Source of the DNA: Sorangium cellulosum
GTDB lineage: Bacteria; Myxococcota_A; Polyangia; Polyangiales; Polyangiaceae
DNA length: 64,000 bases
NCBI RefSeq assembly: GCF_002950945.1
Contig: NZ_CP012673.1
Location: forward strand, 496,001-560,000
Direction of reading: 5' to 3'
Made by a program: the position numbers and the translations under genes. Under the pieces are notes generated by a model that was not told the DNA's origin, ran no database searches, and was given only the letters and a program-made list of their open reading frames with translations. Position 1 is the first letter of the stretch; each line of letters begins with the position of its first letter. Shown one piece after another: positions 51,273 to 58,005 of this stretch.

Positions 51273-53735
51273 TCAGAAGCCGCCCTCCACGCCGAGGCTC
51301 GGGATGGTGAGCGGCCCGAACTCATTGGGTTCACACGGCGAGGACACGTCGCAGACCCCCGGGGTCGACTCCTTCGACAGCGTGGCGTTGAGGACCTCGA
51401 GCACGAGCGACAGCCAGCCTGACTTCCCGATCGACCAGCGCTTCTCCAGGCGGACGTCGAGGCGGAAGAACGGCGGCAGCCGCTCCCACCGGGGCGGGGC
51501 GTCGGCGGTGGGCTCGACGCCCCCGGGGACGCCGCTGATCGGCGGGAGCCTCGGGGCGTCGAGCCGCTGGGGGAGCCCGGAGTAGAAGAGCAAGCGCCCG
51601 CCGGCCCGGTACCCGCGGCCGAAGTCGTAGCTCAGCGCGAGGTTCGCCACGTGGGTCCGGTCGAACGAGGTGACCTGCTTGGTCCGGCCGTGGCTCCGCG
51701 TGGAGCGGGACAGCGTGTACGACATGAACCCGCCGAGCCGCCGCGTGAGCCGCCGGTGGGCCGACAGCTCCATGCCGGTCGCGGAGCCGAGCGCGCGGAG
51801 GGTGAAGGCGTTATCGGCCGTGTCGAGGCCTCCGGCGCCGAGCGCGTCGGTCATGTTGAAGAACGCGTTGTGGAACACCGTGGCCGTCGCGGTGATGTCC
51901 TCCGGCAGCTCGAGCTCGACGCCGGCGCTCGACTGCCAGCTCCGCTGGAGCCCGCCGTCGAGCCGCGGGCGGAGGCCGGGGACCGGGGCGACGAAGCTCG
52001 GCAGCTGGGAGGCGACGCCGTGCGCCTGCACGAACGTCACGCCGGGCGCCACGGCGAGCCGCGCCGAGAGGCGCGGATCCACGGCGAGCGCGACCGTGTC
52101 GTCCGAGTGGTAGAGATCCAGCCGGAGCCCCGGGGTGACGCGCAGGCGCGGGGTGATCGCGATGTCGGACTCGAGGTAAGCGCCCACCGTGAAATCGACG
52201 CGGCTCGAGAGGAGATCGCGGAAGGGGCTGTCGTCGTCCACCAGGATGTCGCCGAGCGCGAGGTCCTCGGCCGCCAGCCCGAAATCGACCTCGTTCTCGT
52301 CGAGCACGGCGTCGATGCCGGCGCGGATCGCGGTCTCGTCGCGCAGGCGGTGATCGAGCGTGAGGCGCGCGCCGAGGCTGCGTGTCAGGGCCTTCTGGCC
52401 ATTCGCGATCCCGGTCTCGTCGTGGCCGAGCGTCAGCGCGCCGCGCAGCGCGCTGCCCCGGCCATAGGCATGGTCGTACCGGACATCGGCCCGGTGAAAC
52501 GTCGTGTCGAAGAGGGTCTCCATCTCGCCGTCTTGCTCGACGGCGAGGAAGTCGCGGGCGCCGAACGCGAAGAGGCTCACCCGGCCGCCCGGGACGACCT
52601 CGTAGGACAGGCGGCCCTGATAATCCCAGTAGTCGAGTTGCCCCCCGGGCGCGGCGAGCGACAGCAGCGCCGCCGTGTAGGAGTAGCGGCCGCCGAGGAG
52701 CGCGACCCCGCGGCCGCCGGCGAAGGGGCCCTCGACGAGCGCGCCCGAGTCGTAGAGCCGGATCCCGCCCTCCCCGTGCCAGTACGGGAGCGGCGGCGTC
52801 GACTCGCCGGCGACGATCCCGCCCGCGTACCGTCCATGGCGCGCGGGGTAGCCGCCGGGGTAGAGGTCGACGCGCTCGACGATGCCGGGATGAACCACCG
52901 AGGGCCCGAGCCCGAGGTGATAGAGGTAGGGGACGCGGACGCCGTCGAGGAAATAGCCGACGTTGCCCGGCGGCGAGCCGCGGACGTAGAAGAACGGCAG
53001 CCCCGAGATGATGGGGGTCACCCCGGGGAGCACCTCGATCGCGCGGAAGGGGTCGCCGAACGCGCCGGGGACCATCCTGACCTCGCCGCGGCTCAGGCTG
53101 GAGACGCCGGGCGCCGGCAGCTCGCCGCGCACGGTGACCTCGAGCGACGGCGGCGGCGCGGGCGCCTCGGCCGGGCGCGCGGGACCGGGGCGCGCGGGCG
53201 CGGGCGCGGGACCCGGTGGGGGCGCGGGAGCGGGCGCATCGGGCGGCGCGGCTTCGACGAAGTGGACCTCGATGCGGATCTTCGCGGCGACCGGCGCGCC
53301 GTTCCTGGTGGCCGGCGCGAAGCGGAACGACGTTGCGGCGGCCACGGCGGCGGACGCGAACGGCTCCGGCCCGTGCTCGGCGACCGCGGAGCGGACGGTC
53401 CCGTCCGCGTTGACGGTGAGGACGAGGCGGACTGTCGCGTCGCCGTGCGCCCCGTCGGGGTAGGGGGCGCCGAGCGGCGCGAGCGGCGTTGGTGGAACGA
53501 GCGCGTCCGGCGGCGCGGCGCTCGCGTCCGGCGGCGCGGCGCTCGCGTCCGGCGGCGCGGCGCTCGCGTCCGGCGGCGCGGCGCTGGACGGCGCGGCCGG
53601 CGGCGCGGCGCTGGACGGCGCGGCCGGCGGCGCGGCGCTGGACGGCGGCGGTTCGGGCGCCGCGGCGGCGAGGCACGGCGCGAGCGTGCTCGCGAGCAGC
53701 GCGGCGGCTGTCGTGGATTGGCGCAAGGCGCGCAT
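51273..53735 (-). CDS. TonB-dependent receptor with N-terminal TonB_C domain and repetitive linker
   Basis: This 820-residue outer-membrane protein begins at the ATG at 53735 with a signal peptide ending CLAAAAP; an ATG at 53768 is possible. A linker made of PSSAAPPAA and PPDASAA repeats (encoded by 18- and 27-bp tandem repeats, about 53500-53650) precedes a TonB C-terminal-type domain (RLVLTVNADGTVRSAVAEHG to FAPATRNGAPVA). The plug follows, with FFYVRGSPPGNVGYFLDGV and DLYPGGYPARHGRYAGGIVA, and then a barrel. It has the same architecture as the receptor at 23474, but the plug and barrel differ and no 7-3-7 palindrome is near. The ligand is unknown. Confidence 0.88.
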   Translation of the reverse strand: MRALRQSTTAAALLASTLAPCLAAAAPEPPPSSAAPPAAPSSAAPPAAPSSAAPPDASAAPPDASAAPPDASAAPPDALVPPTPLAPLGAPYPDGAHGDATVRLVLTVNADGTVRSAVAEHGPEPFASAAVAAATSFRFAPATRNGAPVAAKIRIEVHFVEAAPPDAPAPAPPPGPAPAPARPGPARPAEAPAPPPSLEVTVRGELPAPGVSSLSRGEVRMVPGAFGDPFRAIEVLPGVTPIISGLPFFYVRGSPPGNVGYFLDGVRVPYLYHLGLGPSVVHPGIVERVDLYPGGYPARHGRYAGGIVAGESTPPLPYWHGEGGIRLYDSGALVEGPFAGGRGVALLGGRYSYTAALLSLAAPGGQLDYWDYQGRLSYEVVPGGRVSLFAFGARDFLAVEQDGEMETLFDTTFHRADVRYDHAYGRGSALRGALTLGHDETGIANGQKALTRSLGARLTLDHRLRDETAIRAGIDAVLDENEVDFGLAAEDLALGDILVDDDSPFRDLLSSRVDFTVGAYLESDIAITPRLRVTPGLRLDLYHSDDTVALAVDPRLSARLAVAPGVTFVQAHGVASQLPSFVAPVPGLRPRLDGGLQRSWQSSAGVELELPEDITATATVFHNAFFNMTDALGAGGLDTADNAFTLRALGSATGMELSAHRRLTRRLGGFMSYTLSRSTRSHGRTKQVTSFDRTHVANLALSYDFGRGYRAGGRLLFYSGLPQRLDAPRLPPISGVPGGVEPTADAPPRWERLPPFFRLDVRLEKRWSIGKSGWLSLVLEVLNATLSKESTPGVCDVSSPCEPNEFGPLTIPSLGVEGGF

Positions 53736-54057
53736 CGCCGCGCCGTGGCGCTGCGGCTGAGCGAGCATCGGCGCGGAGCACGGCTCGGAGGCGCGTGGAG
53801 GCGAAGGGAACGACACCAGCGATGCTTTTACATGAGCGGCTCCCGAGCCGCCGGCCTGATGGATTGGCCAGGGGGACCGCTCACGTCCGGCTCTCTTGCC
53901 CACGTTCACCTGGATGCTGCCAGGGCAGGGCGTCCTTCGCCAGAAATCGCCGGTCGCCCCGGAGAGAGCGGTGCGGGGATCGCCAGCGGCGCGAGCGTTT
54001 CAGCGGCCGGAGGCGCGCCGTGACAGCGGCTCCGTTCGTCGTCTGAATCCCGCCCCG
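53736..54057. other. Intergenic region, nothing recognised
   Basis: This 322-bp gap separates the receptor start from the methyltransferase stop on the same strand. Open frames across it are not convincing. It should contain the receptor promoter. Confidence 0.4.
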
Positions 54058-54867
54058 TCAGCCGCCCGGCGTTTCGTCCGGGCGGCGCGCGATCAGCGCG
54101 TGTCCTTCGAGCACCTCGCGCACGAGGCCGTCCGCGCCCGCGTACTTCGCGATCGCCTTGCGGATCTCGACCGCCAGGTCCTCCTCGCGCGACCCCGGCC
54201 GCCCGTGCCAGGTGGCGGCGAACGACAGGGCGCGATCGACGAAGCGCTCCACGGGCGTCTCCCGCCGCTCGAGGACGGAGATGCGCTCGAGGTGGCTGAA
54301 GGCGGACTCGAGCAGCACGGCCTCGTTCTTCACGGACTCGCGGATCTGCGGCCGCGCCGGATCTTCCGTCGAGTACTTGTCGATGAGCGCCTGGAACTCC
54401 TTGTGCCACGTGTTGCTCGGCACCTCGGGGTAGCTCTCCCCGAACAGCGCCACCGCGCCGCCTCGCTCGATGAGCCCGTCCAGCGACTTCAGGGTCTCGA
54501 CGCGGTCCATCCAGTGGAAGGCGCGGCCGATGGTGACGAGCTTGAAGCGGCCGAGGTGCTGGCCGAGCTCGTACGAGCTCCCCTGGACGAACTGGATCGC
54601 CACGTCGGCCCGGGCGGCGTTCTCCCTGGCCGCCGCGAGCATCTCGGGCGACGGATCGACCGCGGTCACGGCCTTCGCGTGCGGCGCGAAGTCGATCGCG
54701 AGGAACCCCGGTCCGGTCCCCAGGTCGAGCACGGCGGCCTCTCGCTCGAGGCCGACCAGATCCGCCACGCGGCGGCTGAGGAGCTTCGGATAGGAGGGGC
54801 GGCCGGTCGTGTAATACCGGGAGGCGGTCTTGAATCGTTCCGGATAAAAGAGCTTGCGTTCTGCCAT
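54058..54867 (-). CDS. SAM-dependent methyltransferase (class I)
   Basis: This 269-residue cytosolic protein has a class I Rossmann fold. Motif I is AAVLDLGTGPGFLAIDF (about residues 44-60), motif II is KAVTAVDPSPEMLAAARENA, and IQFVQGSSYE and FKLVTIGRAFHWMD follow. The FHWMD motif is common in the trans-aconitate/ubiE-like methyltransferase group acting on small molecules. It begins at the ATG at 54867. It is followed on the same strand by the receptor gene and preceded by the arylsulfotransferase-like gene, without tight spacing. The substrate is unknown. Confidence 0.9.
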   Translation of the reverse strand: MAERKLFYPERFKTASRYYTTGRPSYPKLLSRRVADLVGLEREAAVLDLGTGPGFLAIDFAPHAKAVTAVDPSPEMLAAARENAARADVAIQFVQGSSYELGQHLGRFKLVTIGRAFHWMDRVETLKSLDGLIERGGAVALFGESYPEVPSNTWHKEFQALIDKYSTEDPARPQIRESVKNEAVLLESAFSHLERISVLERRETPVERFVDRALSFAATWHGRPGSREEDLAVEIRKAIAKYAGADGLVREVLEGHALIARRPDETPGG

Positions 54868-54962
54868 GGTAATGGGACCTCTTCTCGTCTTCTGGCTCTG
54901 GCCCGAGGCCAGCGTCGCGCGACGCGGCACCCGCCGCGGTTCGCCGTGATCGGCACCTGACC

Positions 54963-55034
54963 TGCGCTGAGCGCCCAACCCGCGCTGAGCGCCCAACCCG
55001 CGCTGAGCGGCTACCCCGCGCTGAGCGGCGGCGG
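54963..55034. repeat. Four 18-bp tandem repeats running into a coding end
   Basis: Units beginning at 54963, 54981, 54999 and 55017 share the core GCGCTGAGCG; the first two are nearly identical throughout. The last unit is the 3' coding end and stop region of the arylsulfotransferase-like gene (SAG then stop), so the gene's tail appears to have been duplicated into the intergenic space. Confidence 0.75.
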
Positions 55035-56097
55035 CCCGCTCTCCTCGGCGGTGGCCACGCAGAAATCCGCCCTGGCGGCGTAGCCCTGCGCGCCCCGGAG
55101 CTCCACCACCCGGTCTCGCCCGAGGGCCGCCGCGCCCGGGACGCGGAACGTCGCGACGTCGAGCCGCGGCACCGGCCGCTGGCGGGGCGTCGGGAGCTGG
55201 GGCACCCAGGCGTACGGCGCGCGGTATGCGCGGTACACCAGGTTGAGGGCCAGCGGCGGTTTGCGCCAGTAAGGGCTGATGTACTCCCAGACGATCTCGT
55301 GCGTCCGGGTGAGCCACACGACCCGCCCTGTCTTCTTGTCCACGATGGCGATGATGTTCGCCTCGCGCGCGTCCCAGATCAGGTTGTCCGGATGGAAGCG
55401 CTCGTCGCCGGCGTCGTGCCAGCGGTTCGGTCCGAGCAGCGAGAGCGAGTTGATGTGCAGCCAGTCGCCGATCCCCGCCGCGGGGCTGCTCTGGCCGAGC
55501 ACGCTCCCGCCCGGCGCGCGCAGGTTGGGATCGCGGCGCAGGGCGCTGCGCGCGGCCTCGTCGAAGCCGAGCTCCTCGACGTGCTCGTGGGCGCGCCACT
55601 GCCAGACGACGTCCCCCTTCCAGTCCACCTCGATGATCTTGTCGTCGAGCAACGGGTGCTCGGAGAGCACGAGGAGGAACGTGCTCCCCCGGTCGACGAG
55701 GCTCCTGGCCGGGCGCGTGGTACCCGACGGGGTTGCCTTCGCGCTGGAAGTCGTGGTGCTGGCGCGCGAACCAGCGCGGCGTCGCCCCGGGATCGGCGAT
55801 GTGCTCGAGTCCATCGAAGCGCCAGACCACGTTGCCGTCCCAGTCGACCTGCACGAGATCGATCTGGTCCTGCGCCCCGTGCCGCGGGTTGCGCTCGCCG
55901 GTGCTGCCGAACACCTGCCCTCCGGGCAGGAGCTTGTTGGGAAAGCCGTGCAGCCCGTTCCAGAGCTGCACCTCCCGGCCGTTCATGTCGATGAGCAACG
56001 CCCCGAGGTCCGCGGCCTGGAAGATCGTGTACCCGTTCCAGCTGCGGTCGGGGTCATAGAGGGTGACCCCGGTGGGATAGATGGTCGGATGGCCCAT
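55011..56097 (-). CDS. Arylsulfotransferase (ASST)-like protein, apparently frameshifted
   Basis: The first frame, from the ATG at 56097, encodes TGVTLYDPDRSWNGYTIFQA, then QVDWDGNVVWRFDGLEHIAD and FQREGNPVGYHAPGQ. At about 55705-55725 the match switches frame. The second continues SLVDRGSTFLLVLSEHPLLD, IIEVDWKGDVVWQWRAHEH, GDWLHINSLSLLG, TRTHEIVWEYISPYW and ends LSAG. These blocks fit the ASST/arylsulfate sulfotransferase-like beta-propeller family. Joined, the protein would be about 360 residues. A single-base indel is enough to explain the break; it may be a sequencing error or an inactivating mutation. No signal peptide is evident at this start. Confidence 0.75.
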
Positions 56098-56335
56098 GCC
56101 TCACGTCTCCTGGCGGTGGTCGCGGCGCGACGATGGCGGTGGTCGCGCCGCGACGACGTGCACGGCATGTACCAAGGGCGGAAGCTGCGCGAGGAAGGGG
56201 TTGCGGGCTGCGTCGTGGCGCGGCGGTGCTGCGCAGCGAGCAGCCGCGCAGCACCGCCGCTGGCCCGGGCGCATGGGGCGAGGGCCGACCCGGTTTGAGC
56301 CAGAGCGGTTTCCCCGTCTCTCGTACATGCGTCAC

Positions 56336-56462
56336 AGAGCGGGGGTCACCCGCACAGGAGACGGGTCCAGATCGGCGTTTTCGGCGCGGAAGCGCACTCC
56401 TGTGCGCTGAGCACCGAAAACGTCGAGATGGGCCCGTCTCCGAAGCGGGTGACCCCCGCTCT
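56336..56462. repeat. Large nested inverted repeat at the 3' end of the P450 gene
   Basis: AGAGCGGGGGTCACCCGC at 56336-56353 is perfectly complementary to 56445-56462. Inside it, 56358-56387 pairs with 56411-56440 (about 25 of 30 positions), and the centre holds AGCGCA/TGCGCT. The whole 127 bp can fold into one long hairpin. The right outer arm includes the first bases of the P450 stop codon. It could act as a strong terminator or be a small miniature transposable element. Confidence 0.8.
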
Positions 56463-57858
56463 AAAACAGCACCGGCAAATCCCGGAACCCGCGCATCCCG
56501 CCGGCGGCGCTCCAGCGCAGCCCCTCGGCCGGCGCGGCGAGGCGCAGCTCGGGGAAACGTCGGAGCAGGGTCTCGAAGGCGATCTGCCCCTCGATGCGCG
56601 CCAGCGGCGCCCCGAGGCACAGGTGAATCCCCCTGCCGAAGGCGATGTGACGGTGGGCGTCGTCGCGCGCGATGTCGTACCGGTCGGGATCCTCGAAGCG
56701 CCGTGGATCCCGGTTCGCCGAGCCGAGGCCGATCGCCACCTGCGCCGCTTTCGGGATCGTCGTCCCGCCGAGCTCGATGTCGTCCGTGGCGATGCGCACG
56801 CTGCGCGGGTAGTCGACCGGCCCCCAGTAGCGGAGCGTCTCCTCGACCACCCCTCTGGCCAGCCCGGGATCTGCCTTGAAGCGGGCGAGCTGCTCGGGGT
56901 GGGTCAAGAGCGCGGCGACGCCGTTGCCGATGAGGTTCACCGTCGTGATATGCCCGGCGAAGTAGAGGAGGAACACCATCGAGAGGAGCTCTTCCTCGCT
57001 GAGCGTGTCGCCGTCCTCCTGGGCGTGGATCATCTGGCTTATCATGTCGTCCGCCGGCGCGCGCCGCTTCCGCTCGAACAGATCGCGGAGGTAGCCGCTG
57101 AACGCCGCGATCCTCCTGCGGCTCTGCTCCAGGGCCACGGGGTCCCCGAAGCGCTCTGCGGGGATCTCCGCCCACTGCTGGACGGCCGCGCGGTCCTCCT
57201 CCGGGATGCCGAGCATGTCGCTGATCACCGTCACCGGCAGCGGGTATGCGAACGCCTTGATCAGCTCCATCCGTCGCTCCGGCGCCGCCTCGCCGCGCGC
57301 GGCCGCCTCCCGCTCGGCCCGGTCGAGCAGGTCGTCGGCGATGCGCTGGACGCGCGGCTTGAGCGCCTCCATCGCGCGGGCGTTGAAGCTCGGCTGGACC
57401 AGCTTGCGCAGCCGCGTGTGGTCGGGCGGGTCGAGCAGGATGAGCGAGTGCATGAGCGGCCGGAACTCCACCGGCACGGGCGGCAGCTTCTCCCGTTGCT
57501 CCGGCGTCATCAGCGCGTGGGGGTCGGACGAGAGGCGATCGTCGGCCAGCGCGGCGGCCGCCTCGTCGTAGTGGTTCACGAAGAGCACCTCGCGCACGGG
57601 GTGCTCGCCGGCCATCGCGCTCTTCTCCTCGTCCTCGTCCCTGAGGAAGGGGTGATGGCGGGTGCGCACGACGGGCCCCTGGGCGCGCATCTCCGCGTAG
57701 ACGTCGTAGGCCCTGGCCAGGAAGTTAGGATCCGACCTGTCCAGCACCACGGTTCCCGCCACGGGCGCCTCCTTCGGGGCGCCTCCCGCGCCCTCTCTGC
57801 TCCCGCGCTGCGCGTGTGTTCCCGTCGCATCCAGCTCATCCGTCGGTCTCGCCGTCAT
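56461..57858 (-). CDS. Cytochrome P450 monooxygenase
   Basis: This 465-residue soluble bacterial class I P450 should hydroxylate a small molecule using electrons from a ferredoxin. The I-helix has LLYFAGHITTVNLIGN (oxygen-activating Thr pair), the K-helix has EETLRYWG (ExxR), and the heme loop FGRGIHLCLGAPLAR carries the axial ligand Cys414. SLILLDPPDHTRLRKLV is the conserved C-helix region. The layout is closest to CYP107-like enzymes of secondary metabolism. The ATG at 57858 follows GGAGGAACC. The upstream region contains five copies of an ACCCGACCCAGGTTG repeat. No ferredoxin or biosynthetic cluster is adjacent. The substrate is unknown. Confidence 0.95.
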   Translation of the reverse strand: MTARPTDELDATGTHAQRGSREGAGGAPKEAPVAGTVVLDRSDPNFLARAYDVYAEMRAQGPVVRTRHHPFLRDEDEEKSAMAGEHPVREVLFVNHYDEAAAALADDRLSSDPHALMTPEQREKLPPVPVEFRPLMHSLILLDPPDHTRLRKLVQPSFNARAMEALKPRVQRIADDLLDRAEREAAARGEAAPERRMELIKAFAYPLPVTVISDMLGIPEEDRAAVQQWAEIPAERFGDPVALEQSRRRIAAFSGYLRDLFERKRRAPADDMISQMIHAQEDGDTLSEEELLSMVFLLYFAGHITTVNLIGNGVAALLTHPEQLARFKADPGLARGVVEETLRYWGPVDYPRSVRIATDDIELGGTTIPKAAQVAIGLGSANRDPRRFEDPDRYDIARDDAHRHIAFGRGIHLCLGAPLARIEGQIAFETLLRRFPELRLAAPAEGLRWSAAGGMRGFRDLPVLF

Positions 57859-57877
57859 GGTTCCTCCGTGTTCGGCT

Positions 57878-57990
57878 ACCCGACCCAGGTTGGAAGCGGT
57901 CGGTGACCCGATCCAGGTTGAGCAGCAACCCGACCCAGGTTGAGCGACCCGACCCAACCCGACCCAGGTTGAGTGACCCGACCCAGGTTG
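57878..57990. repeat. Five copies of ACCCGAYCCAGGTTG in the P450 promoter region
   Basis: Copies start at 57878, 57906, 57928, 57957 and 57976 with irregular spacing (19-29 bp), all in the same direction. The reverse complement CAACCTGGGTCGGGT shares its core with the arrays at 3219-3357 and 4619-4688. The array fills the gap between the kinase stop (58006) and the P450 start (57858). Confidence 0.88.
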
Positions 57991-58005
57991 GCGGCTCCGG
58001 GGAGC

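Noticed and set aside
47429..51334. A 1301-codon minus-strand frame opposite the carboxylic acid reductase
   Set aside because: It is the complement of a gene with complete adenylation, carrier and reductase motifs. The translation is His/Arg/Glu-rich and unlike any protein.
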